This document shows, one piece after another, positions 27,986 to 36,338 of a stretch of 64,000 nt of DNA. Within the stretch, counting starts at the first letter, position 1. The number at the start of each line of letters is the position of its first letter. The notes under the pieces are model-generated. The model did not search any database and was not told the DNA's origin. It worked only from the letters and a program-made list of their open reading frames with translations. The stretch comes from Saprospiraceae bacterium (GTDB lineage Bacteria; Bacteroidota; Bacteroidia; Chitinophagales; Saprospiraceae), in the NCBI GenBank assembly GCA_020629035.1, contig JAHDEC010000010.1:64001-128000 (forward strand). Reading direction: 5' to 3'. The position numbers and the translations under genes were made by a program.

Positions 27986-29503
27986 TTAATAACGTCGTTT
28001 CTTTCCTCCCTTCTGCTGTCCTTCTTTAAACATATTTCCACTGGTATCGTCATTTCCAGATGGTCCTCCTACTCTAATCATAGCACATCTAAAACCTAAC
28101 ATTCTATCAGATTTGTCTTCATCTTTATATCTTCTCGCACCTGGAGATAACCAAAATAATCTATCTCCCCATGATCCACCTTTAATTACTCTTGATTTAT
28201 CACTTATCAAAGTAGTAACTCCGTAACCATACTTCACGAACTCATCATCACCATCTCTAAAGTTTCTTACATCACCTAAACGGTAGTTTTCTCTGATACC
28301 TAATGTATCATCTTCAACTAGTTGACTTCTTAATCTACCTAGTGAATCTTTCTCAACAGGTCTACCATCTTCATCTAAAATCAACTCTGAGAACTGATTT
28401 CCTCTAAATGGATTTAAATCATGGTTTTCTGGATCTCTTAAAGATTGACTTGTAAGTGGTCTAAAAACATCTTCACACCATTCGTTTACATTACCAGCCA
28501 TGTTGTACAATCCAAAATCATTTGGCAAATAAGCTCTTACTGGACCTGGTGTCGATGCATTATCGTTCAAGTTTCCAGCCATACCCATATAATCACCTCT
28601 ACTTCTTTTAAAGTTAGCTAGGATATCTCCCTGGTTATTATTTCTAATTTGGTATCTAGCAGTGTTACCATCCCATGGGTAAACCCGTCTATCGGTAATT
28701 ACTTCATCTCCTGATGCAGATTGGTTACCTATTAAGGCCAGCGCTGCATATTCCCATTCAGCCTCAGTAGGTAATCTATACTCTGGTAAAACTATGCCGT
28801 CTTCAAAACGCACAGCTCTTTCACCACCTGTTGCTTTATTTTCTAGATTTTTATTTACACTACCTTCATACTGACCTGACAAGTATGCTTTTGTATTAAA
28901 TGACTCACTATCTTGCTGTTCAAGAGTGTTTGAATTCAAAACACCTCTTTCTACTAAAAGCTGCTCGTTTACAGCACTAGATCTCCAAGTACAGAATTCT
29001 CGCGCTTGTAACCAATTAACACCTACAACCGGATAATCATCATACGATGGGTGCCTTAAATAGGTCTCAACAAGTGGCTCGTTAAATGATAGCTCCTCTC
29101 TCCATACTAGTGTGTCAGGTAAAGCGTCTAACCAAACTTGCGGATAAGATTTATAAACTCTTTTAAGGTAAAATAAATATTCCTTCCAGTTAATGTTTGA
29201 AACTTCTGTTTCATCCATATAAAAAGAAGATACTGTTACTCTTCTTGGAATGTTATTCCACTCAAAAGTTACGTCTTCATTAGTTAGTCCCATATTAAAA
29301 GTACCACCTTCAATAAGCACTAAATTGGGACCATTAATTTGGCCTTCGTAGTCTAATTTCTCAAAACCACCTGCTTCAGGATTATTGTATTCCCAACCTG
29401 TTGCTGATGATGTTCCTCCAGAGCCTCCTCTATTACAAGAAGAAAAAATAAGTGCTCCGGTTAATAGGAAAAATAAAAATTTGAAACTCGTCTTCATTTC
29501 CAT
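27986..29503 (-). CDS. gldJ: Gliding motility/T9SS lipoprotein GldJ
   Basis: GldJ is an outer-membrane lipoprotein related to sulfatase-modifying (FGE) proteins and needed for gliding and T9SS function in Flavobacterium. The 505-residue protein has a lipoprotein signal with lipobox FSSC (Cys23), the ATGW strand, then an FGE-like domain (LVLIEGGTFNMGL, FYMDETEVSNINWKEYLFYL, YDDYPVVGVNWLQAREFCTW, RLPTEAEWEYAA, YNMAGNVNEWCEDV, VIKGGSWGD, LGFRCAMIRV). The C-terminus is Gly/Lys/Arg-rich. GldJ is preferred to the paralogue GldK because of the ATGW region and because gldJ, porU, porV and murF are neighbours in F. johnsoniae as well (from memory); no gldL/M/N is present here. A good promoter lies just upstream. 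Confidence 0.8.
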   Translation of the reverse strand: MEMKTSFKFLFFLLTGALIFSSCNRGGSGGTSSATGWEYNNPEAGGFEKLDYEGQINGPNLVLIEGGTFNMGLTNEDVTFEWNNIPRRVTVSSFYMDETEVSNINWKEYLFYLKRVYKSYPQVWLDALPDTLVWREELSFNEPLVETYLRHPSYDDYPVVGVNWLQAREFCTWRSSAVNEQLLVERGVLNSNTLEQQDSESFNTKAYLSGQYEGSVNKNLENKATGGERAVRFEDGIVLPEYRLPTEAEWEYAALALIGNQSASGDEVITDRRVYPWDGNTARYQIRNNNQGDILANFKRSRGDYMGMAGNLNDNASTPGPVRAYLPNDFGLYNMAGNVNEWCEDVFRPLTSQSLRDPENHDLNPFRGNQFSELILDEDGRPVEKDSLGRLRSQLVEDDTLGIRENYRLGDVRNFRDGDDEFVKYGYGVTTLISDKSRVIKGGSWGDRLFWLSPGARRYKDEDKSDRMLGFRCAMIRVGGPSGNDDTSGNMFKEGQQKGGKKRRY

Positions 29504-29519
29504 TTATTTATGTAGCTCG

Positions 29520-29550
29520 CAAATATATACAAAAATTATCTTGAACAAAA
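29520..29550 (-). promoter_or_regulatory. Promoter of gldJ (-33/-7 type)
   Basis: On the minus strand TTTTG (29550-29546), an 18-base spacer and TATATTTG (29527-29520) match the Bacteroidota -33/-7 pattern, and the gldJ ATG is 17 bases after the -7 element. This suggests gldJ is transcribed from its own promoter rather than only from the PorP/SprF gene. Confidence 0.6.
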
Positions 29551-29582
29551 CTTAATTTACACCACTCAATATTCATACCGCT

Positions 29583-30581
29583 TTATCTAAACAATTTTAA
29601 ACAATCATTTAGTTTGGATCTTTCGGGGGCTAAATTTGTCAAATTAAACACCATAGATAGCTCATGGCTACCTCCAGTGTTACTGGAAAGTTTCGAAATG
29701 GTTAGGTCGTAACTGTAAGTTACTTTAAAAATATCAAATAAAAAACCTGCAGAGAAAATTAATGCATCAGGATTCGTAAAAGCGTGTCGGTACCACAATC
29801 CTCCCAATATTCGCTGATATTGCACAGCTACTCCCGGTGTTATTTGAACATAATTTGTTTGTGCTGTCACAAGCAAGTTAGGACTTATAAACGTTCCATA
29901 TCTGTTTTTATTTTCTTCTTCGAGGACAAATTGATAACCACCATGAAGAGAATATCTAATAGGCAGGCCTATTCTGTTTACATTACTATCCTCAAAAAAT
30001 CCTTGATAAGGACTATTTAAGTTGAAAAAACTTACTCCTGCATACCATGTATTATTATACAACAATACTCCCGTGTTAACATTAAAATAAATGTTGTTTG
30101 GGTTGGCGCTAGGAATTTCAACTGAGTTAACTCCTGGTATGTATCCATCTAATCGATCTATTTGATCTTCAAAAATTAACTTTGTCCAATCTATCCTTGT
30201 TTGACCTAAAGATGAAGAAAGCCCAATTTTAAGTTGCCAATCGCGATTAAATTCGATTTTGTAGCTATAATTTAAACTAACACTATTATTTAAAAGTATT
30301 CCATCTCCTAAATTGTCAGAAAGTAACATGAGCCCTATTCCACTTTTAGCGTTATGGAAGTACTGATCGTATGACGCCATGTAACTCAAAAATGTGTTAT
30401 CAAAGCTTGGCCATTGATTCCTATAGTTTAAATTTAAATGAGGATAGTCTGTATTACCTGCAAAGGCTGGATTAAGTGTTAAAGATGCATTATAATATTG
30501 ACTAAAAACTAAATCTTGAGCAAACGATTGTTTACAAAAAAAACATAATAATGCAAACGAAGTAATAATTATCTGTTTCAA
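29583..30581 (-). CDS. PorP/SprF-family type IX secretion membrane protein
   Basis: The 332-residue protein has a signal peptide (MKQIIITSFALLCFFCKQSFA) and the family hallmark right after it, QDLVFSQYYNASLTLNPAFA, followed by YRNQWPSFDNTFLSY and a 14-strand-like barrel pattern (GIGLMLLSDNLGDGILLNNS; GGLWYRHAFTNPDALIFSAG; FKVTYSYDLTISKL). PorP/SprF proteins are outer-membrane barrels; SprF supports secretion of cargo with type B sorting domains, and PorP belongs to the core T9SS. With gldJ next to it and a type B cargo at 53962 in the window, an SprF-like role is reasonable (inference). It is divergent from porU. Confidence 0.9.
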   Translation of the reverse strand: MKQIIITSFALLCFFCKQSFAQDLVFSQYYNASLTLNPAFAGNTDYPHLNLNYRNQWPSFDNTFLSYMASYDQYFHNAKSGIGLMLLSDNLGDGILLNNSVSLNYSYKIEFNRDWQLKIGLSSSLGQTRIDWTKLIFEDQIDRLDGYIPGVNSVEIPSANPNNIYFNVNTGVLLYNNTWYAGVSFFNLNSPYQGFFEDSNVNRIGLPIRYSLHGGYQFVLEEENKNRYGTFISPNLLVTAQTNYVQITPGVAVQYQRILGGLWYRHAFTNPDALIFSAGFLFDIFKVTYSYDLTISKLSSNTGGSHELSMVFNLTNLAPERSKLNDCLKLFR

Positions 30582-30628
30582 TAAGTTGGCTTAAGATTTT
30601 GTTAAAATATTTTAATGACCTTGGACGA

Positions 30629-30636
30629 CAAATTTA
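30629..30636 (-). promoter_or_regulatory. Candidate -7 element for the PorP/SprF gene
   Basis: The minus strand reads TAAATTTG, a match to TAnnTTTG, about 48 bases before the ATG. No clear -33 element is seen. Confidence 0.38.
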
Positions 30637-30728
30637 AATATCTTTTGGTGTAATTACTTTTTTAATTTCATTTTTGTCGCAATACAAGCAATGAACTAAC
30701 GTTTTAACCGAATAAAATATTACTGCCT

Positions 30729-33700
30729 GTGAGAATCATTCTTATCATCCTTACTTATGTATTTTTTTCTCTTTCTATTTCAGCACAGATTTCCCAAGAA
30801 GTACAATTAAGCTGGTCCGCTTTAGAAACTCAAGAATCGAACCAAGAATTGGTTTACACCTTTAGTGAAGCCATCCCTTCTGTTGAGCATAACTTTCCAG
30901 TTTATTCAAGCAAAATAAAACTACCCAATGGAACAAGTGATGCTAATATCAGTATAACAAAAATAAAGTTGGTTGATGATGTAATCATTAAATCAACGCT
31001 AAATAAGCCCTCCTTAGAAGATGTTAAATTTAAAATTGCCACTGAGCGAAGACAAAGCTATGCCTTAGTAAGCTTTTCTCCCTTCCAATTAACATTGGAA
31101 GGATACCAGCCGATAAAGTCTTTTGAGATAAACATAGATATAAACGAAAATACCAGCCAGAGCAGCAGAGGACCGTATACCACTAAATCTAAGCTTGCAG
31201 ATGGTCAAATCATTAAATTTTCTATTGCTGAAAACGGGATTTACCGCATAGACCATGCTTTTTTAGTGGAAGCGGGGCTGAATCCGTCTGATTTAGATCC
31301 TAACAAGCTTGTTGTTTTAGGTCAAGGAGGAGGTTCACTAGCTGATCCAAATGGAGAAGAAAGAATTGATGACTTGATAGAAATAGGTGCTTTTCGAAAG
31401 GGTCTAAATGATGGATCTTTTGATAATAATGATGAAATAATATTTTATGCAGAAGGGCCTGATAATGTTACCATTCGGGACAATGAATATCAATATGAAA
31501 AAAACATTTACTCGACAAATAATTTTTATTTTTTAAAAGTCGGACAGGAAAACTATACGCCCATCAACCAGCTACCAAATATCACCGACCCATCCAACAC
31601 CTACAGTCAATTAACAAATATCCAACACTATGAGATAGATAAAATAAATTTATTAGGTGATTTTGCGTCTACTGAAGGTTCAGGTAAAAGATGGTTTGGA
31701 GACCAGTATTTCAATATTACCGATTATGATTATACTGATCAGTTTAATTTCGAAAACACATTGTTTAATGAACCCATTATCGTAAAAGCCCTTTTTGCAG
31801 GCAGATCCAATAATACGACAAGGGTCAATTTTAATATTGGCAACATTGAACTAAGCAAAAATATTAATAGCACAAACGTAGGAGATGTTTCAAGCACCTA
31901 TGCCATTAAAGCTATTTTCAATGAAGAAATTAACTCAAGTGGAATAAATAATATTAATGTAGAGTATGTAAAGAATAATGATGCAGAAGCTAAAGGGTGG
32001 TTAGATTATCTTCAACTAAACACGGAGGACAAAATCGTATATGAGAATCGGCCACTAATAATTAGACAGAAAAACATGTTTAATCACGGTTCTACTGGCT
32101 TTAGGATTGAGGGCACTTCAAGTGATTTACAGATTTGGGATATTACCAATACCGGACAACTATCTAACCATGCTTATCTTAATCAAAATAACACCATCAG
32201 TTTTGCCACGATAAATGCAAATCAACTGAAGGAATTTGTTGTATTCGACCCCAATCAGACATACCCAAGCCCAAGCTTTGTTTCTGCGGTTGCCAATCAA
32301 AATTTACACGGAATAGATCAGTTGGATTACCTAATCCTTAGCTATAAAGATTTTATACCACAAGCTGAGCGACTGGCTGATTTTTACCGAGAGCGCTCAG
32401 ATGCAAACATTGCAGTAATCGATGTAGATTTAGTGTTTAATGAATTTTCTTCTGGTAAACTAGATCCAACAGCCATCAGAGATTTTGTAAAAATGATCTA
32501 TGAAAGAGATGAAAATTTTAATTATTTATTACTCTTTGGAGATGGTTCTTATGATCAACGAAATTTAGACGAACAACTAGGTTTTCGAAATTTTATACCT
32601 GTCTATGAAAGTAATGAATCGCTATCACCCATTTATGCCTATCCTTCAGATGACTATTTTGCTCTATTAGATGATGATGAAGGTGAGGTAATTGCAGATG
32701 GATTATTAGATATCGCCGTGGGTCGATTGCCTATTAATAATTTAACAGAAGCTACCACACTTGTTGATAAAATCATCCATTATCAAAGTTCAAAAACAAC
32801 CTTGGGCCCCTGGAGGACCTTTATAAGTTTTGCAGCGGATGATGAGGATAGCATTTTGCACATAGGTGATGCCAACTCGATAGCTGAAGACACTGAGGAA
32901 CACTCCCCTACTTTTAATCAGAAGAAAGTATATTATGATGCTTATCCCCAAGAAACCACTCCCGGTGGTGAACGATATCCTGGAGTAACTAGAGATTTAA
33001 TTAAAAACATAGAGAATGGTTTATTAGTCCAATGCTATTTAGGTCATGGAGGTCCTACAGGTTGGGCACAGGAAAGGGTTTTACAAAGCAACCATATTCA
33101 AGACTTAACCAATCCAGACAAGCTTACCTTGATGGTCACTGCCACTTGTTCTTTTACAGGCTATGATGATCCTCACATCGTTTCGGCTGGAGAACATGCG
33201 ATTTTAAATCCAAATGGTGCGGCGGTAGCTCTTTTAACCACGACTAGAGCGGTGTTCACTTCAGGTAACAGAAGACTTACTGAGGCTGTATTTGATCGCT
33301 TATTTGTAAAAGAATCTGGACAAATAAATCGCCTAGGAGAAGTTATGCGATCGGCAAAAAATGAAGAATCTACAGAAAACTCAAGAAAGTTTTCTTTAAT
33401 CGGTGATCCTTTTATGTACATCAATGTTCCCAAACATGATATCAGCTTAACTAGTTTCAATGGTAAACCTGTCGATGAATCTTTTAGCGATACGATAAGT
33501 GCTTTGCAGACGGTAAGCTTAACGGGTCAAGTGAAGGATTACACGGGTCAAGTACTTGAAGATTTTAATGGTGAACTATCGGCTATTGTGTATGATAAAG
33601 AAACGCAGACGAGCACTTTAAGAAATAATATTACCAGTGGCAGTTATACCTTTGATGAACGAAAAAACATCCTTTTTAAAGGAAGAGCTAGTGTTATTAA

Positions 33701-34523
33701 TGGAGAATTTAGTCTTACATTCCTTTTGCCTAAAGATATAGATTTTAGTTACGGTGGTGGTAGAATAAGCATGTATGCTACTGATCAAATTACAGATGCT
33801 GCTGGTAGTTTTACGGATTTTACAGTTGGTGGTTCTTCAGAAAGTGATATTGTCGATAACGAAGGTCCAAATATCCAATTATTTATGAATGATGAATCGT
33901 TTGTTTATGGTGGTACAACCAATGAAAAACCTACATTTTTAGCAAAGTTATCAGATGAGCATGGCATTAACATTAGTGGTACCAGTATTGGGCATGATTT
34001 AGCTGCCAATTTAGATCGTGATGAGCAAAACCCGATCATCATGAATGAATACTATGAAGCAGCCTTAGATGATTACACTTCTGGTTCAATTCACTATCCA
34101 ATGGATAAGCTAGAACCAGGCAAACATCATATCAAGCTCACTGCTTGGGATAATTTAAATAATTCAAACACAGGTGTTTTAGAATTTTTAGTGGTTAATG
34201 GTGAAGGAGATGGGCTAGAACATGTATTAAATTACCCTAATCCATTTAGCACTTCTACAGAATTTATGTTTGAACATGATTTAGCAGGTTCAAATATTTC
34301 TATACTTATTAAAATATTTTCTCTATCAGGTAAGTTATTAAAGACGATAGACACATTTTCCCAATCTACAGGATTCCGTGAAAGCAATATAATGTGGGAT
34401 GGAAGAGATGATTATGGAAGCCGTTTGGCTAACGGAGTCTATCTATATCAAGTAAGCATTCATGACCAAATGTTAGATACTAGTCGACAAAGTGATTTCG
34501 AAAAACTAGTAATTATAAATTAG
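30729..34523 (+). CDS. porU: Type IX secretion sortase PorU (gingipain-type C25 peptidase)
   Basis: PorU removes the C-terminal sorting signal of T9SS cargo and attaches it to lipopolysaccharide at the cell surface. The GTG start at 30729 is chosen because the signal peptide (RIILIILTYVFFSLSISAQ) begins there. The 1264-residue protein has N-terminal beta domains (about 30-530), the C25 peptidase domain (about 535-890) with the LFGDGSYDQRN strand, catalytic His773 in LGHGGPTGW and catalytic Cys807 in TATCSFTGYDDP, an Ig-like domain, and a C-terminal sorting-like domain (YPNPFSTSTEF, VYLYQV, FEKLVIIN). PorV follows 44 bases downstream on the same strand, the usual sortase pairing, and a PorP/SprF gene is divergent. 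Confidence 0.95.
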   Translation: MRIILIILTYVFFSLSISAQISQEVQLSWSALETQESNQELVYTFSEAIPSVEHNFPVYSSKIKLPNGTSDANISITKIKLVDDVIIKSTLNKPSLEDVKFKIATERRQSYALVSFSPFQLTLEGYQPIKSFEINIDINENTSQSSRGPYTTKSKLADGQIIKFSIAENGIYRIDHAFLVEAGLNPSDLDPNKLVVLGQGGGSLADPNGEERIDDLIEIGAFRKGLNDGSFDNNDEIIFYAEGPDNVTIRDNEYQYEKNIYSTNNFYFLKVGQENYTPINQLPNITDPSNTYSQLTNIQHYEIDKINLLGDFASTEGSGKRWFGDQYFNITDYDYTDQFNFENTLFNEPIIVKALFAGRSNNTTRVNFNIGNIELSKNINSTNVGDVSSTYAIKAIFNEEINSSGINNINVEYVKNNDAEAKGWLDYLQLNTEDKIVYENRPLIIRQKNMFNHGSTGFRIEGTSSDLQIWDITNTGQLSNHAYLNQNNTISFATINANQLKEFVVFDPNQTYPSPSFVSAVANQNLHGIDQLDYLILSYKDFIPQAERLADFYRERSDANIAVIDVDLVFNEFSSGKLDPTAIRDFVKMIYERDENFNYLLLFGDGSYDQRNLDEQLGFRNFIPVYESNESLSPIYAYPSDDYFALLDDDEGEVIADGLLDIAVGRLPINNLTEATTLVDKIIHYQSSKTTLGPWRTFISFAADDEDSILHIGDANSIAEDTEEHSPTFNQKKVYYDAYPQETTPGGERYPGVTRDLIKNIENGLLVQCYLGHGGPTGWAQERVLQSNHIQDLTNPDKLTLMVTATCSFTGYDDPHIVSAGEHAILNPNGAAVALLTTTRAVFTSGNRRLTEAVFDRLFVKESGQINRLGEVMRSAKNEESTENSRKFSLIGDPFMYINVPKHDISLTSFNGKPVDESFSDTISALQTVSLTGQVKDYTGQVLEDFNGELSAIVYDKETQTSTLRNNITSGSYTFDERKNILFKGRASVINGEFSLTFLLPKDIDFSYGGGRISMYATDQITDAAGSFTDFTVGGSSESDIVDNEGPNIQLFMNDESFVYGGTTNEKPTFLAKLSDEHGINISGTSIGHDLAANLDRDEQNPIIMNEYYEAALDDYTSGSIHYPMDKLEPGKHHIKLTAWDNLNNSNTGVLEFLVVNGEGDGLEHVLNYPNPFSTSTEFMFEHDLAGSNISILIKIFSLSGKLLKTIDTFSQSTGFRESNIMWDGRDDYGSRLANGVYLYQVSIHDQMLDTSRQSDFEKLVIIN

Positions 34524-34567
34524 CATTTATTATAATACTTTATATTTACACCAAAATTAATTACCTA

Positions 34568-35788
34568 ATGAAGAAATCTATATTACTATTGGCCATTTCT
34601 ATGGTTTTTAGTGTATCAATAAACGCTCAATATTTTGACGAAAGCAAAGGATGTTTTGTCGTAAATGGAGAGTGTGTTCCTAATACTGTCCTTTCAGCAA
34701 TGCCATTTTTAAGAATCGTGCCAGATGCAAGATCAGGTGGTTTAGGAGATGTGGGCTTAGCACTATCTCCGACAAGTAATGCTATGCATTTTAATGCATC
34801 TAACTTAGCCTTTGTGGAAAATGACTTTGCAATAAGTACAACTTTTACGCCTTGGTTAAGAAATCTTGGCTTATCAGATGTTTTTCTAGGATATATTTCT
34901 GGGTACAAAAATGTGGATGATTTACAATCAATAGGAGCAAGTTTACGCTATTTTTCATTAGGAGAAATAAATTTTACAGACGTAGATGGTAACCCTGCCG
35001 GAACTGGTAGACCAAACGAAATAGAAGTTGCTGCAGCTTATGCTAGAAAATTAGGCGATAATTTTTCAGCAGGCTTGACGGCTAAATACATTTATTCAAA
35101 TTTAGCTAATGGCCAACGAGTAGGCGAATTTATCATTGCTCCAGCTAATGCTTTTGCAGTAGATTTAAGTTTTACTTACGATAGAGAACTAGATTTAACA
35201 ACTTATGGATCTAATTTAAGAATAGGAGCAGCTTTAACTAATCTTGGATCGAAAGTTACCTATACACAAAATCTTCTTCGTGATTTCTTACCAGGTAATT
35301 TTGGTATTGGTGCGGCTCTAGATTTGGAGTTTGACGAATACAACATGATGACTTTTGGAGTCGACTTTAATAAATTGATGGTACCTACGCCGCAGGCTCA
35401 ATTAATTTTAAATGAGGAAACAGGTACAACAGAAGCAAATCCAGATTGGGATTGTTGTCCAGAAAATGGTATTGCGGATTATCGTGAGCAAGCTTTGTTT
35501 TCAGGACTTATAAATTCTTGGGGAGATGCTCCAGGAGGCTTTTCTGAAGAATTATCCGAATGGAATATAGGTGTGGCTTTAGAATATTGGTATGCCAGAC
35601 AGTTTGCTGTAAGAGCTGGTTACTTTTATGAAAACCCTTTAAAGGGAGATCGCCAGTTTTTAACTTTTGGTGTAGGACTTAAGGCTTCAATTATTGGAGT
35701 AGATCTTTCATACTTAGCGCCAACAAGTAATCAAAACAATCCACTTGATAATACACTGAGATTTACGATCTCATTAGATGTAGAATAA
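34568..35788 (+). CDS. porV: Type IX secretion outer-membrane protein PorV
   Basis: PorV is a FadL-like outer-membrane barrel that carries cargo from the SprA/Sov translocon to the PorU sortase. The 406-residue protein has a signal peptide (MKKSILLLAISMVFSVSINA), the family signature MPFLRIVPDARSGGLGDVG followed by NAMHFNASNLAFVEN, and barrel strands to the end (DNTLRFTISLDVE). A short loop with paired Cys (WDCCPENGIADY) sits at about 295-305. It is 44 bases after porU and ends at a strong terminator that abuts rnpB on the other strand. Confidence 0.95.
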   Translation: MKKSILLLAISMVFSVSINAQYFDESKGCFVVNGECVPNTVLSAMPFLRIVPDARSGGLGDVGLALSPTSNAMHFNASNLAFVENDFAISTTFTPWLRNLGLSDVFLGYISGYKNVDDLQSIGASLRYFSLGEINFTDVDGNPAGTGRPNEIEVAAAYARKLGDNFSAGLTAKYIYSNLANGQRVGEFIIAPANAFAVDLSFTYDRELDLTTYGSNLRIGAALTNLGSKVTYTQNLLRDFLPGNFGIGAALDLEFDEYNMMTFGVDFNKLMVPTPQAQLILNEETGTTEANPDWDCCPENGIADYREQALFSGLINSWGDAPGGFSEELSEWNIGVALEYWYARQFAVRAGYFYENPLKGDRQFLTFGVGLKASIIGVDLSYLAPTSNQNNPLDNTLRFTISLDVE

Positions 35789-35817
35789 GAAACAACACTG
35801 TAACCCCAAAATAAAGT

Positions 35818-35851
35818 GAGGCTGGCACAAAAGTGTCAGCCTCTTTTTTTT
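35818..35851 (+). terminator. Rho-independent terminator of porU-porV
   Basis: An 11-bp stem (GAGGCTGGCAC with GTGTCAGCCTC, one wobble) with an AAAA loop is followed by eight T. On the minus strand the same hairpin is followed by ACTTTATTTT and could also stop rnpB transcription. Confidence 0.93.
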
Positions 35852-36246
35852 ATTATATCTATAAGCCGGATTCTGTTCCTTACCTAAGTAAGTTAGCTAT
35901 CATTTATCTAGACCTGATTACAGGTTCCATCTGCCTACCCCTTCAGGTTTTGTTTACACAAATTAACCGAGCAAGTCGTAGTCGAGTTTAAACCCAACAC
36001 CTGAATATACATGACATTTCAACCCATAAGGTTTATCCACCTATTTAGTTACCTAAACAAGTTGTGAGCTCTTACCTCACATTTTCACCCTTACCTCAAA
36101 AAACAAAGTTCTTCAAGGCGGTTATTTTCTGCGACACTATCTAGCTCCACATGACGTGAATTCCATTCGTTAAATGGTATGGTGCTCTTCGTTGTCCGGA
36201 CTTTCCTCTCTTCAACTAACATTGAACAGCGATAGCTCGATATAAC
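35852..36246 (-). ncRNA. rnpB: RNase P RNA, bacterial type A
   Basis: The RNA cleaves tRNA precursors. On the minus strand the universal blocks occur in order: GAGGAAAGUCCGGAC near the 5' end (36213-36195 region), CGCAGAAAAUAACCGCC (near 36136-36118), GGUAAGGGUGAAAAUGUGAG then GUAAGAGCUCACA (36100-36060 region), and ACAGAAUCCGGCUUAUAG at the 3' end (35876-35860 region). The P1 helix can be drawn from GUUAUAUC (36246-36239) with GAUAUAAU (35859-35852), which sets both ends to within a few bases; length about 395 nt fits type A. It lies tail to tail with porV. Confidence 0.95.
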
Positions 36247-36250
36247 AACA

Positions 36251-36258
36251 CAAAGCTA
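36251..36258 (-). promoter_or_regulatory. -7 element of rnpB
   Basis: The minus strand reads TAGCTTTG, a full TAnnTTTG match placed about 5 bases before the 5' end deduced from the P1 helix. A TTTG occurs upstream, but at 26 bases the spacing is longer than usual. Confidence 0.6.
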
Positions 36259-36338
36259 CGATTTATCTAAAGATTCTTTGTGATCAAAATAAACCCTTTA
36301 TATTATATTATAATTTAATATGTTATTTGCTTATTTTT

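Noticed and set aside
27986-29503. Calling this lipoprotein GldK
   Set aside because: GldK and GldJ are paralogues; the ATGW region, the porU/porV/murF neighbours and the absence of gldL, gldM and gldN favour GldJ.
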